Below are positions 19,001 through 27,164 of a stretch of DNA of 37,716 nucleotides, in pieces; within the stretch, counting starts at the first letter, position 1, and each line of letters opens with the position of its first letter. Source of the DNA: Candidatus Magnetomicrobium cryptolimnococcus (GTDB lineage: Bacteria > Nitrospirota > Thermodesulfovibrionia > Thermodesulfovibrionales > Magnetobacteriaceae). The position numbers and the translations under genes were made by a program. Below the pieces are notes generated by a model, which had not been told where the DNA came from, searched no databases, and saw nothing but the letters and a program-made list of their open reading frames with translations. The stretch covers positions 1 to 37,716 of the forward strand of contig JAGYWI010000026.1 in NCBI GenBank assembly GCA_018606805.1, written 5' to 3'.

Positions 19001-19150
19001 AGCAACACCAAAAACATAAAATGCCCTTTCATATAAAGGCACCATTTGGGTATCAGAAAAGCCCTGCACATAAAAAATTATTACAGCAGCTAACACCAAC
19101 CCCAACATACCTGCAAGCTTACATACAATACTGCGATTTATTTTTATCAT
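16076..19150 (-). CDS. Hybrid sensor histidine kinase-like protein lacking both phospho-accepting histidines
   Basis: 1024 residues from ATG 19150 (TTG 19168 is the alternative). Two membrane spans (~11-28 and ~44-62) flank a short periplasmic loop. A PAS domain (~125-245), a HisKA-like helix pair, a HATPase domain, two receiver domains and a C-terminal HPt domain follow. The H-box reads FITSIAQELRTK: the expected His is Gln294. The N-box (LLHNAIKYT, Asn411) and DTGTGIS are kept, but the glycine-rich G2 region reads YYEQKLSL. Receiver 1 keeps Asp586 and Lys640. Receiver 2 is canonical (Asp728, Thr762, Lys783). In the HPt motif the His is Tyr874 (VYSVKG instead of AHxLKG). Canonical His-Asp relay within this protein therefore looks impossible. 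It may be a phosphatase, a scaffold, or a target of other kinases. Confidence 0.9.
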   Translation of the reverse strand: MIKINRSIVCKLAGMLGLVLAAVIIFYVQGFSDTQMVPLYERAFYVFGVAMVISVLFIFYLIRPLAKLKVEVLRLTKELTGKSLEDICKGDELQQSLCGFQVIIEAFRKQIEGLSLNNKALDESFFRANTIIDFLPVGIVVIGSDTKIKNMNKAAAVMFEVISKDSIIGELYTSLLFNKADEERYLSSKGKNKIVTYETDIFTLEGTKRHLIKTIVPLSISNEDMYMLVFVDITERKTAENSLRNVKLSCEAEIRRLQDSNSQLAITVKQVTNKAKGAELENKSQREFITSIAQELRTKINIIVGAAVSLLDTELTKMQQQYIETIKQNAGSLLCVITDIQDFSKVERGKLSLYQSGFELINFIEQINDTISLQAEKKGLEYFYHIEAGVYTFLIADQMRLRQVLISLLHNAIKYTKDGEVLLDVSTDKSFKENNQQIGLTFKVIDTGTGISTERACNIFDLSEPTTFQITSKYYEQKLSLPIIKRFVELMGGQLGVDSGSTGTTFYFTTVFKKLPAINKQYLPFSIDKCNVRALIVDNNRTNRRILKDLLQSWHLAADDAPDANTALVMLNKAAEDSGYTFVIIDSDMPDVDGKTLARMVHSDARLKGVKIIMLRSQTVANKVIKHISNGDSFNEYLTKPVKYSALYACVSRAIDVVTEQQKVLCVNTQVNSYKHRLHILVVDDNLINQEITLTALNKYGFTAQIASNGKEAIALLGTTHFDLVLMDTQMPVMDGLESTRYIRGQDTNNFDTNIPIIAMVTNTFKEEIDVYIKAGMNDYIVKPIDMNILLKKLIRWTKPKENAIKSTHLAPSDTILPTLPGISVMKGLGRTGNDREKYINILNKFYANNIHVLHDIKKAINAGDYITAQKLVYSVKGLSGSIGAEDLFQAANELETAIRVGHFERFSALLDDFLQAFEVVLNGLLRFEQQIKNIDNNVPKAVSKVNDIEGLENILNKLLVLIDKDVAEAFKYLVFLKELLKDSLYIAHIAEIETNLLKYDSAAAKAYVHNLAQVIGVYIIKNV

Positions 19151-19175
19151 GTGTGATTTGTCTACCAAAACAAAT

Positions 19176-19192
19176 AAGGTTTACAAAACCTT
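19176..19192 (-). terminator. Hairpin after the YyaL-type gene
   Basis: AAGGTTT and AAACCTT (7-bp arms, three-base loop) lie right after the TAG of the upstream gene and are followed, in transcription direction, by ATTTGTTTTGG. This is a plausible weak terminator between the YyaL-type gene and the sensor kinase gene. Confidence 0.4.
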
Positions 19193-19193
19193 A

Positions 19194-20930
19194 CTACAAG
19201 TAATTTTGTGCAAGCAGTATACCGTTAACAAAACAAGTATATGCCTGTGGGGCTTGGCTTACTGTAAGGGCAAATGCCTTGCCAATTTGTTGAGCTATTT
19301 GCCTAAAGTCAGGATTTCCAGTTATTTTTTCAAGACGAATCATATTAATCAAGGAAACAGAATTACCCGAAGGAAGAGCCCCATCATAAATTTCCTTTGG
19401 CCTTATCAGAAATCTTTCTCCATATGAAGGGGTAAGAAAAAAAGCCCCCCTTTCATTATCCCAGAAATTGTCCAACAGATGCTCTGTTAAAGTAAGACAC
19501 AGTTGTAAATATTGGTCATCTACAGTGCTTTCATAAAGCTCAATGAGAGCCCATATAAAAAACACGTAGTCGTCAAGGTTTCCATTTATTGCAACATTAC
19601 CGGACCTGTACCTACGTAAAAGCCTTTTAGTGTTTTTATCAAACATGGTGTTTACTATGAAATCTGCCGCCTTTATAGCAGCAACGGTGTATGGCTTATG
19701 GTCTAAGGTATGCCCTGCTATAGTAAGCGCTACTATCATGAGACTATTCCAGTCAACTAATATTTTATCATCACGGTGTGGACGAGGTCGCTTTTGTCTT
19801 TGAATAAACAGTTTTTTAAGTGCCCCATCCATACCTTGTTTTAGTGCAATGTTTTCCACATATATTATATTTTTTTCCTCAGCTTGTATATTAAAAAGCT
19901 TCATTTCCTCATGGTCTAAACATGCCTCAAATTCCTTCCTATCCCAAAGGTAATACTTTCCTTCCTCCCCCTCACTATCTGCATCCTCAGCACAGTAAAA
20001 CCCCCCCTTTTCATCCGCAAGGTCCCTTAACACATAATCGGCAATCTCACAAGCGGTTTGTTTAAATAACTCGTTACTTGTAATCCGATAGGCTTTTACA
20101 TAGGCAATCATAAGCAAAGCCTGATCATAAAGCATCTTTTCAAAATGTGGCAAAAGCCACTGCCTATCCGTGCTATAGCGGTGAAATCCATACCCTACAT
20201 GGTCGTAAATTCCGCCACTACGCATCTTTATAAGCGTGTTTTCAACCATTTGAAGCGCCCTATCATCCCCCCTCCAAATATAATATTCTAATAAAAATAA
20301 TAGGTTATGAGGTGAAGGGAATTTGGGCTGGCTACCAAACCCACCATATTCACTATCGTAAATACTTAATAGCTGCTCATAGGCTTTTTCTACAGTCTTA
20401 GGGTCCGGAAAAGTACCACCTTGTCCACTATTTTGCGCATCTATAAACATATGAGTTACTTTGTTTGCCATACTGGTTAATTCATATCTTTGGTTTACCC
20501 AAAGTTTCTTTATGTTAGGTATAAGTTCAATCATACCAATAATGCCAAAGCGGCTGAGTTTTGGTATATACGTTGCGGCAAAGAATGGCCTTTGGTCCGG
20601 TGTCATAATTATAGTAAGAGGCCACCCACCCCGACCAGTCATCATCTGGCACAAAGACATATAAATACTGTCTATATCCGGCCGTTCCTCTCTATCCACT
20701 TTTATAGAAATAAATGTCTCATTCATAATGGCTGCTACTTCAGCATCATCAAAAGATTCCTGCTCCATGACATGGCACCAATGACACGTAGAATATCCAA
20801 TTGATAGGAAAACTAATTTATTTTCCCTCTGCGCCCTATCAAAGGCTTCCTCAGTCCAAGGATACCAATCCACTGGATTAGCTGCATGTTGCAATAAATA
20901 GGGACTATTTTCATATTGAAGACGATTCAT
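19194..20930 (-). CDS. YyaL/SSP411-type thioredoxin-domain protein (N-acylglucosamine-2-epimerase-like C-half)
   Basis: 578 residues. The N-terminus ([20 protein letters not shown], then [10 protein letters not shown] with Cys49 and Cys52) is the diagnostic start of the YyaL/spermatogenesis-associated protein 20 family, a thioredoxin fold. The rest is an (alpha/alpha)-barrel like glycan epimerases, with FHRYSTD and [18 protein letters not shown] motifs. Biochemical function of the family is not firmly established. Usual family members are near 650-700 residues. This one ends just after the QAYTCF segment, where relatives continue for about 100 residues, so the C-terminus seems missing. No frameshifted continuation was seen in the following bases. 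There is no clear Shine-Dalgarno sequence, but a TTGACA-containing promoter lies directly upstream. Confidence 0.88.
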   Translation of the reverse strand: MNRLQYENSPYLLQHAANPVDWYPWTEEAFDRAQRENKLVFLSIGYSTCHWCHVMEQESFDDAEVAAIMNETFISIKVDREERPDIDSIYMSLCQMMTGRGGWPLTIIMTPDQRPFFAATYIPKLSRFGIIGMIELIPNIKKLWVNQRYELTSMANKVTHMFIDAQNSGQGGTFPDPKTVEKAYEQLLSIYDSEYGGFGSQPKFPSPHNLLFLLEYYIWRGDDRALQMVENTLIKMRSGGIYDHVGYGFHRYSTDRQWLLPHFEKMLYDQALLMIAYVKAYRITSNELFKQTACEIADYVLRDLADEKGGFYCAEDADSEGEEGKYYLWDRKEFEACLDHEEMKLFNIQAEEKNIIYVENIALKQGMDGALKKLFIQRQKRPRPHRDDKILVDWNSLMIVALTIAGHTLDHKPYTVAAIKAADFIVNTMFDKNTKRLLRRYRSGNVAINGNLDDYVFFIWALIELYESTVDDQYLQLCLTLTEHLLDNFWDNERGAFFLTPSYGERFLIRPKEIYDGALPSGNSVSLINMIRLEKITGNPDFRQIAQQIGKAFALTVSQAPQAYTCFVNGILLAQNYL

Positions 20931-20937
20931 TTTTTAA

Positions 20938-20965
20938 AATATTATATAATAGTCTAATTTGTCAA
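20938..20965 (-). promoter_or_regulatory. Promoter for the YyaL-type gene
   Basis: A consensus -35 TTGACA (20965-20960, minus) is followed by an AT block that offers TAATAT at a 15-base or TATTTT at an 18-base spacing. It starts within about 40 bases of the start codon, which would leave a very short leader and fits the lack of a Shine-Dalgarno sequence. Confidence 0.42.
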
Positions 20966-21070
20966 GGTTATTTGATAAATGGTAAAATCATTTAGAGGTA
21001 TAACAAAAAACACATCATTGTATAAACTACTTATAAGCGACCAGCCAGCGAGACAAAAGTTTTTAGAAAA

Positions 21071-21165
21071 GGGGGGAAAACCTTTACGACGGGTGCGCCT
21101 TCGCACCTTTTTGCCTAAAAAGGCTTTCCCCCACGCCTCTATCTTTTTCCTTTTCTTTTTTTCTT
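21071..21165 (-). repeat. A-rich then G-rich palindromic element, copy 2, after rel
   Basis: Read on the minus strand from the rel stop: an A/G-rich track ending AAAAAGATAGAGG, then GGGGGAAAGCC. Internal hairpins GCCT/AGGC (21113-21124) and GGTGCG-CCTT-CGCACC (21092-21107) follow, and then GGTTTTCCCCCC. The outer arms (GGGGGGAAAACC and GGCTTTCCCCC) pair. It is homologous in order and sequence to 32585-32665 and, less so, to 6019-6078. It probably ends rel transcription. A 137-codon plus-strand reading frame here is an artefact. Confidence 0.6.
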
Positions 21166-21178
21166 TTCTTGTTTTCTT

Positions 21179-23317
21179 TTATCTTCCAACGCTTAATACG
21201 CCTTCAGCCGATAGTAGTTTATTTGAAAGCGTACTTAATTGTTCTTTATCCTTTACATCAAGCGTAAAGGTAAAATGTGCATGGTTATTATTATCTGAGC
21301 GGGCTTCAAGGTGTGATAGATTAATTTCGAGGGAAGATATTAGAGAGCTTAGGTTAGCAAGCACGCCGGGTCTATCTACGGTTTCCACATAAAGTCTAGC
21401 TTGTGAGGTAGCGCCATTTTTTGCATTCCACGACACTTCTATCATTCTTAATTCATCAAGTGTGCTTTGTTGAACGTTTTTACAATTAGTTCTATGAATT
21501 GTAACGCCCTTACCTCTTGTTATAAAGCCGATGATTTCATCTCCTGGGACTGGATAGCAGCAACGTGCTGTTGTATATAGGAGATTATCTATACCGGTAA
21601 TGCTAATACCAGCCTTTGCGGTTTTGGCAGGCCGTACAATGGTTTCTTGTTGAACATTCTCACCAGCGTTTTGTTCAACTTTAAGTTTTCTTGCTACTTG
21701 TTTTGCTGAATGTTTACCATAGCCGATTGCCATGAGGAGGTCTTCGAAGGTTTTGTAATTAAAATCTTTGGCAATATCTATCATTTCCTTAGATTTCAGT
21801 TTTGAAAATTTTATACCTTGGCGTCTACATTCTTCCTCAAGCATATTAGTACCGAGTTCTATGCCCTGTTTTCTTTGTTCGGATTTAATCCAGTGCCTTA
21901 TTCTGTTTCTTGCCTTGTGTGTAACAACAAAATTTAACCAATCTCTACTTGGTGCATGGTTTTGTGAAGTAATGATTTCAACAGCGTCGCCGTTTTCCAA
22001 TTGATACCTAAGTGGCACTATACGTCTATTTACCCTTGCACCAACGCATTTATTGCCTACCTCTGAGTGTATTGCATAGGCAAAGTCTATTGGTGTAGCA
22101 CCTTGTGGTAATTCCATAATTTCGCCCTTAGGGGTAAATACAAAGACAACATCTGGAAAGACGGAGCCTTTAAAAACCTCTAAAAACTCTCTTGCATCCT
22201 TAAAATCTCCATTTGAATGTATGAGTTCACGAAGCCAGCTAATGCACTGAGTATCTCTTTGTTCGACACGGCTACATCGTTCTTTATATGCCCAGTGGGC
22301 AGCGATACCGTTTTCCGAAATAAGGTGCATTTCTTCTGTGCGTATTTGAAATTCCACTCTAAAACCATCTGGTCCGTGCACTGTTGTATGGAGGGATTGG
22401 TACATGTTAGATTTTGGCATAGCTATGTAGTCTTTAAAACGACCTGGTACTGGTATCCACAGTGAGTGTATGAGACCCATGACTGAGTAACAATGGGATT
22501 TAGTATCAGTAATTACGCGAAGTCCGAGTATATCGTTAACCTCATCAAAGGTTATTTTCTGTTTTTGCATTTTCTGGTAGATGCCGTAGTAGGTTTTAAC
22601 GCGGCCATTCACTCTACCTGCTATACCCTGTTCTTTAAGTCTACTATCTACAATTCTAGCTATTTCTCTTATATATTTTTCTTTATCTTCACGTTTTTCG
22701 GCAACCTTCTGCTCTATTTCTTTATACTTTTCAGAGTACTTATATTTAAATCCGAGGTCTTCAAATTCTGATTTAAGCCAGCCGATACCCAATCGGTTAG
22801 CAAGTGGTGCGTATATATCAAGTGTTTCGGTTGCTATTTTTTTTTGTTTATGTTCGGGCATGTACTGAAGCGTTTTCATATTATGTAGTCTATCTGCAAA
22901 CTTAATCATAATAACTCGTACGTCTTCAGCCATGGCAAGAAACATTTTTCTAAAATTTTCTGCTTGGGCATCAGCGCTGGCCTTTAGCTCCATACGAGAC
23001 AGCTTTGTTAGGGCACTTACCATAAAGGCTACATCTTCACCGAATATACTTTTTATATCCTCGATGGTTGTTTCCGTATCCTCAACTGTATCGTGCAGTA
23101 ATCCGGCAATAATGGCTTTTTCGTCAAGGTGCATATCGGCCAGTATGGAAGCTACGGCTAATGGATGGCTTATATAAGGAGTACCTTCCTTCCTTTTTTG
23201 ATCGCAGTGGGCCTCATCAGTAAAATGGTAGGCTTTCCTTAAAAGCGGGATATTGGCATCATGCGAATATAAAAGTACCTTGCCTACCAAAACATTCAAT
23301 GCAATATCATAAGCCAT
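21179..23317 (-). CDS. rel: Bifunctional (p)ppGpp synthetase/hydrolase (RelA/SpoT family)
   Basis: 712 residues from ATG 23317. The N-terminus matches the family from here, while a TTG at 23332 has AGGAG only three bases before it and is a real alternative. The HD hydrolase domain keeps HDTVED (His75, Asp76, Glu79, Asp80). The synthetase domain has RFKDYIAMPKSNMYQSLHTT and the EFQIRT segment. A TGS domain (VFVFTPKGEIMELPQGAT), a helical/zinc-finger-like region and a C-terminal ACT domain (ETVDRPGVLANLSSL) follow. All catalytic features of both activities are present, so it should make and degrade the stringent-response alarmone. It is the last gene after the M50 protease, trpS and fmdB-type genes. 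A TATAAT-like box at the start codon suggests it may also have its own near-leaderless promoter. Confidence 0.95.
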   Translation of the reverse strand: MAYDIALNVLVGKVLLYSHDANIPLLRKAYHFTDEAHCDQKRKEGTPYISHPLAVASILADMHLDEKAIIAGLLHDTVEDTETTIEDIKSIFGEDVAFMVSALTKLSRMELKASADAQAENFRKMFLAMAEDVRVIMIKFADRLHNMKTLQYMPEHKQKKIATETLDIYAPLANRLGIGWLKSEFEDLGFKYKYSEKYKEIEQKVAEKREDKEKYIREIARIVDSRLKEQGIAGRVNGRVKTYYGIYQKMQKQKITFDEVNDILGLRVITDTKSHCYSVMGLIHSLWIPVPGRFKDYIAMPKSNMYQSLHTTVHGPDGFRVEFQIRTEEMHLISENGIAAHWAYKERCSRVEQRDTQCISWLRELIHSNGDFKDAREFLEVFKGSVFPDVVFVFTPKGEIMELPQGATPIDFAYAIHSEVGNKCVGARVNRRIVPLRYQLENGDAVEIITSQNHAPSRDWLNFVVTHKARNRIRHWIKSEQRKQGIELGTNMLEEECRRQGIKFSKLKSKEMIDIAKDFNYKTFEDLLMAIGYGKHSAKQVARKLKVEQNAGENVQQETIVRPAKTAKAGISITGIDNLLYTTARCCYPVPGDEIIGFITRGKGVTIHRTNCKNVQQSTLDELRMIEVSWNAKNGATSQARLYVETVDRPGVLANLSSLISSLEINLSHLEARSDNNNHAHFTFTLDVKDKEQLSTLSNKLLSAEGVLSVGR

Positions 23318-23385
23318 GATACTATTATACAATATCTCCTTATACTTATAAAAGCAACCGCATTAGATACCAAGGTGTAAACAGT

Positions 23386-23610
23386 TTAGCATGTACTGCA
23401 TGAGCCTTTAGTGCACGAACTACACCCGCTACTACTTGACGCACTTACTCCACCGGCTGTATGTTTACCGGCACTACTCATACCAAAAAGCGATAATTTT
23501 TTTTTCATGCGTTGAGAGCCGCACTCAGGACACTTCACAGTGTTGGAGTTTAATACTAAAATCTCACAATCAACACTACAGTCCTCGCATTTATATTCAA
23601 ATATAGGCAT
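23386..23610 (-). CDS. FmdB-family zinc-ribbon protein
   Basis: 74 residues, with GGGAGAG nine bases before the ATG. MPIFEYKCEDC at the start and VKCPECGSQRMKKKLS later form the CxxC...CxxC zinc ribbon of the FmdB (putative regulatory protein) family. A Ser/Gly-rich tail ending in CSSCTKGSCSTC adds further cysteines. Family function is unknown; it was first noted near formamidase genes. It lies 27 bases after trpS and 68 bases before rel in a compact minus-strand operon. Confidence 0.9.
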   Translation of the reverse strand: MPIFEYKCEDCSVDCEILVLNSNTVKCPECGSQRMKKKLSLFGMSSAGKHTAGGVSASSSSGCSSCTKGSCSTC

Positions 23611-23637
23611 AATTATAGTCTCTCCCTTTTTATTTTA

Positions 23638-24621
23638 TTAAATGCTCATATCCCCCTTAACCATATCGAGGGTTTCTTTTGCTAAAACGCTCGCCCTTCT
23701 ACTACCCTCTTCTATTATATCACGTACTATATCAGGTTTGTTTATAAGTTCTTTTCTTTTTGTCCAAATAGGCTCAAGTACTGCAAAAATATTTTTTATA
23801 AGCACCTTTTTACAGTCAATACAGCCAATAGCTGCTGACCTACATCCAACGACAGCATACCCTTGTTCTTCTTCATTTGAAAATATAGTGTGCAATTGAT
23901 AGACAGGACAAACATCAGGGTTACCAACATCCGTTCTCCGTTTTCTAGCAGGGTCTGTCATCATTGTGCGAATTTTTTTATCAACCACCTCGGGGGAGTC
24001 GGACATATAAATTGCATTATCGTAGCTTTTGGACATCTTTCTACCGTCAACCCCAAGAACCTTTGGGTACTCAGTTAAAAGAGCTTCAGGCTCCACAAGT
24101 GTTTCACTTTTATACAGGAAGTGAAAGCGCCGGGCTATTTCTCTGGTGATTTCAAGATGTGGTAATTGATCAAAGCCAACAGGCACATATTTAGCTCTAT
24201 AAATAAGTATATCTGCTGCCTGAAGCACAGGGTAACCTAAAAAGCCATAAGTATTTATATCTCTATCAACAAGTTCAGTTTGTTTTTCTTTATACGTGGG
24301 TACACGCTCAAGCCATCCAAGTGGTGTTATCATGCTAAGAAGCAGGTGTAATTCGGCATGCTCATGTACCTTGGATTGTAAAAAAATCGTGCATTTTTGT
24401 GGATCAAGTCCAGCCGCTATGAAATTAACCACCATATCGTTAACGTAACCGCCTATCACTTGAGGGTTTGTGTAATTAGTTGTTAGGGCATGTAAGTCAA
24501 CCACACAATAAAGGCATTCATACTGTGTTTGTAGTTTAACCCAGTTTTGCAATGCTCCAACTAAATTTCCAATGTGTAAAATACCGCTTGGCTGCATTCC
24601 ACTAAGAACACGTTCTTTCAC
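23638..24621 (-). CDS. trpS: Tryptophanyl-tRNA synthetase
   Basis: 327 residues from GTG 24621, which has GGGAGGA at the ideal distance and overlaps the upstream stop codon as GTGA. A longer in-frame start at 24717 would add 32 residues unlike the family. The class I signature is present as HIGN near residues 16-19 (SGMQPSGILHIGN) and KMSKS (GRKMSKSYDN). It charges tRNA-Trp with tryptophan. Length is normal and no key motif is lost. The four-base overlap implies translational coupling to the M50 protease gene. Placement close to rel in one operon is notable, since uncharged tRNA triggers Rel-type enzymes. Confidence 0.96.
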   Translation of the reverse strand: MKERVLSGMQPSGILHIGNLVGALQNWVKLQTQYECLYCVVDLHALTTNYTNPQVIGGYVNDMVVNFIAAGLDPQKCTIFLQSKVHEHAELHLLLSMITPLGWLERVPTYKEKQTELVDRDINTYGFLGYPVLQAADILIYRAKYVPVGFDQLPHLEITREIARRFHFLYKSETLVEPEALLTEYPKVLGVDGRKMSKSYDNAIYMSDSPEVVDKKIRTMMTDPARKRRTDVGNPDVCPVYQLHTIFSNEEEQGYAVVGCRSAAIGCIDCKKVLIKNIFAVLEPIWTKRKELINKPDIVRDIIEEGSRRASVLAKETLDMVKGDMSI

Positions 24622-25310
24622 AAAATCCTCCCTAATATCGTGGAAACCCCTTCCACGATGAACACAATAAATATTTGAATAGGGGCAATAATATATTTTG
24701 CTATGCCCGTAAACCACAAAATTAAAACAATAAAAATACCATATGGTTCCACCTTGCTAAATTCATAGGCCTGCCTGTGTGGTAAAAGACTTACTACAAT
24801 TCTACCGCCATCAAGTGGTGGAATAGGAAGTAGATTAAAAGCTGCAAGGAATATGTTAAATATTATACTATACTCAAGCATTCCAAAAACAGGCACTAAC
24901 ACCATTTGAGAGCCATTTCCAATAGTATTACCGACAAAGATATGTTCCAAAACCCTTAAAATTACGAGACTTATTATACTAATAAGCACATTGGCAAAAG
25001 GCCCTGCCGCAGCAACCAAGGCCATATCTCGTTTTGGATTTCTCAGATTGTTAAAATTCACAGGAACTGGTTTTGCTGAACCAAACATAAATGTTCCCTT
25101 TGATAGGATAAACAGTATAATTGGTAAAAGTACTGTCCCTACCGGGTCTATGTGCGCTAGTGGGTTTAAGGTAAGCCTACCCATTGATTTAGCTGTTGGG
25201 TCGCCAAGCTTATATGCCGTCCATCCGTGCGCTACCTCGTGCATAGTAATTGCTAATATAATAGGCAGCGCAGCTATTGTTAAACCTTTTAATATAGCTA
25301 CAATGTCCAA
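24618..25310 (-). CDS. Site-2 protease family (M50) intramembrane metalloprotease
   Basis: 230 residues. The start is TTG 25310, supported by GAGGT four to five bases upstream and by the lack of another start before the active site. The protein has about six membrane spans. The zinc ligands are HEVAH in the first long helix (ITMHEVAHGW), and the third ligand region is LLPIPPLDGGRIV. It matches the short, single-core class of bacterial site-2 proteases, without a PDZ domain, that cleave membrane-bound regulators or act in quality control. The substrate is unknown. Its last four bases overlap the trpS start. Confidence 0.93.
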   Translation of the reverse strand: MDIVAILKGLTIAALPIILAITMHEVAHGWTAYKLGDPTAKSMGRLTLNPLAHIDPVGTVLLPIILFILSKGTFMFGSAKPVPVNFNNLRNPKRDMALVAAAGPFANVLISIISLVILRVLEHIFVGNTIGNGSQMVLVPVFGMLEYSIIFNIFLAAFNLLPIPPLDGGRIVVSLLPHRQAYEFSKVEPYGIFIVLILWFTGIAKYIIAPIQIFIVFIVEGVSTILGRIL

Positions 25311-25340
25311 AATACCTCTTCATCACCAATACAAATAAAA

Positions 25341-25376
25341 TTCAATGGAATAAACTGTACCTATATATCCATTGAA
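25341..25376 (-). terminator. Terminator between the PEPCK-like gene and the M50 gene
   Basis: TTCAATGGA (25341-25349) and TCCATTGAA (25368-25376) are perfect 9-bp arms with an 18-base loop. On the minus strand TTTTATTTG follows; on the plus strand CTTTATTTTG follows, so it could work both ways. It ends the glutamate synthase/PEPCK-like unit and separates it from the M50-trpS-fmdB-rel unit. Confidence 0.6.
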
Positions 25377-25421
25377 CTTTATTTTGTTTGATTTTTTTAT
25401 AAACCATTTATATATATTTTG

Positions 25422-27083
25422 TTAAATCGGGCTTAGTATCTCATCTATAGTTGTCCTTGCCTTTACTATAGGGTCTACAAAGGCACTATCCATGTCTTGT
25501 TCTATATCACGTTTTCTTGATAAATATGTAATTCTGTCTTGCATTCTATCTCGTAAATATGACAAATATTTCTTCTCTTCTGTTGGTTCATATTTGGCGT
25601 TAAAATCACCGCCAAAAAGTACATTGCCATTTTCAGGAAGCGAAAGCCCTTCAAATGACTTCCAATTTTTCCACTTAATATTACCCCTTGCTAGCTCAGT
25701 TACAATTTTAAGTGAAAGCTCCTTTGGTATATCTGTAAGATTATCCGGTGTTCCAAAGGCATGGGTGTTCATTACATAACACTCCGTACCCATTTTAAAA
25801 AGTAGCATAAACTGCTGACAATCCCAAAGCAGCGGATGCACCCTAAATGGATTAGCAAAGGGTTCTATTACCAGTTTACTTAACTCTTTAACGTCCACGT
25901 TTTCGACCCCCTTTGCACGCATAGTGCTCAAAGACGCCCCCATCGAAACAGCCAGACGGTTACCATCTATACGAGTAATCGGTGGCAGACTTGGGTCTTT
26001 TTGTAACCATACGACAGACCCCGGTCTTTCACAAAAGTTTGAGTGGCGAAACATATCCCGTGATTTAATACACCGACCGTTATTGTTTCTCATATCTTGA
26101 CCAATCAATCTCTTCTGCCCATCCGGTGTCATCGTTATAGCCATGTTTTGTGCCGTATAAAAATACTTTAACTGCGCGTCATTAGGCCTAACAGCATCTG
26201 TTTTATCAAACAAATTAGGTTCAAGCGCTACTGAAAAGTTATGTTCAAGGTCTATTAAGAAGGCATCATCATGGATAACAGTAACTATCTCATCTTCTCT
26301 TAAAGAGCCCTCATGGTCGTGGCTATTTGTTATGGAGGATTTGCCGGAGCCTGAAAGTCCAAACACTGCTATTGGTGGTTTATCAGCTATTTTTTTAATA
26401 CCACCATGGCAGGCAACCATGTTTTGGCGCACCCCGATTGTCCATGCTAGTGTCAGGGTACCTTTTTTTCTTTCACCAAAATAACGTAGCCCTAGTACTG
26501 CAATGCAGTTGTGCATTTCATCTACGATTATAAGTCCATCCGGGTATTCAGGGTTTGACCAATCCGGGTCAGCTATCATAATAATATCAGGTTCATCAAG
26601 TACCCTTGATTGATTATAAGTGGCTACCCAAGGTTCCATCCATGGTGTAAAGTTGAGTGCCCAATCCAGCATATTTTTGGCATCTGTCTTAGGACTCAAT
26701 AAATGAGCTTTAACCATAAAATCCGTATGCAGGCCAACAATACCCTCAAGCCACAAAGCCGGCTTTTTATTAAAATGATAGACAGCCTCTCTTAAAATAG
26801 CAAGGTACTTATCTTTTTCTTTACCCATTTCACGCACTAACCGCCTAGCCTTGGCCGTCCTACCAACTATACGACCATCGTTAGATACCAACACCTTTGC
26901 ATCTGACGGCAGTCCATAAGCCTCCGGCTTATACATTGGTTCGTTTGTTACTATAATTTCAGGCTGCTCTATTGCATATTCATATAACTGCTTTACACTA
27001 GTCTTAGCTACTGAATTGGCAAAAAGAGCACTCTCTATAATAGCACGCCAGTTAGAACCAGGTAATTTATGTACACTTGCCAT
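25422..27083 (-). CDS. PEP-carboxykinase-like ATP-binding protein (possibly the DUF4914 family)
   Basis: 553 residues, with AAGGAG seven bases before the ATG. The core resembles ATP-type phosphoenolpyruvate carboxykinase. It has a P-loop FGLSGSGKSS (241-250, Lys248), then an acidic VIHDDAF (Asp272, Asp273) in the place of the kinase-2 motif, then a long conserved C-terminal half with ALEPNLFDKTD and VWLQKDPSLPPITR. The N-terminal ~230 residues are not like classical PckA. I recall a domain family of unknown function (DUF4914) with this appearance; that label is from memory. Whether it makes oxaloacetate/PEP or phosphorylates something else cannot be decided here. It follows the glutamate synthase genes by ~80 bases and may belong to their operon, linking carbon and nitrogen supply. 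Confidence 0.7.
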   Translation of the reverse strand: MASVHKLPGSNWRAIIESALFANSVAKTSVKQLYEYAIEQPEIIVTNEPMYKPEAYGLPSDAKVLVSNDGRIVGRTAKARRLVREMGKEKDKYLAILREAVYHFNKKPALWLEGIVGLHTDFMVKAHLLSPKTDAKNMLDWALNFTPWMEPWVATYNQSRVLDEPDIIMIADPDWSNPEYPDGLIIVDEMHNCIAVLGLRYFGERKKGTLTLAWTIGVRQNMVACHGGIKKIADKPPIAVFGLSGSGKSSITNSHDHEGSLREDEIVTVIHDDAFLIDLEHNFSVALEPNLFDKTDAVRPNDAQLKYFYTAQNMAITMTPDGQKRLIGQDMRNNNGRCIKSRDMFRHSNFCERPGSVVWLQKDPSLPPITRIDGNRLAVSMGASLSTMRAKGVENVDVKELSKLVIEPFANPFRVHPLLWDCQQFMLLFKMGTECYVMNTHAFGTPDNLTDIPKELSLKIVTELARGNIKWKNWKSFEGLSLPENGNVLFGGDFNAKYEPTEEKKYLSYLRDRMQDRITYLSRKRDIEQDMDSAFVDPIVKARTTIDEILSPI

Positions 27084-27164
27084 TCCTTTCTCCTTAATCT
27101 TTACTTTAGTATAATCTACAACTCATTCAAAGAGTGTATCTTTATTTCCTATAAAACATATTAT

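Noticed and set aside
20979-21392. 137-codon plus-strand frame downstream of the YyaL-type promoter
   Set aside because: It runs through the palindromic repeat and into the 3' end of rel in antisense; composition is low-complexity Phe/Ser/Leu from the purine-rich track.
24622-24717. N-terminal extension of trpS
   Set aside because: The longer start has no ribosome site, adds 32 residues foreign to the family and lies inside the M50 gene; GTG 24621 with GGAGG fits.
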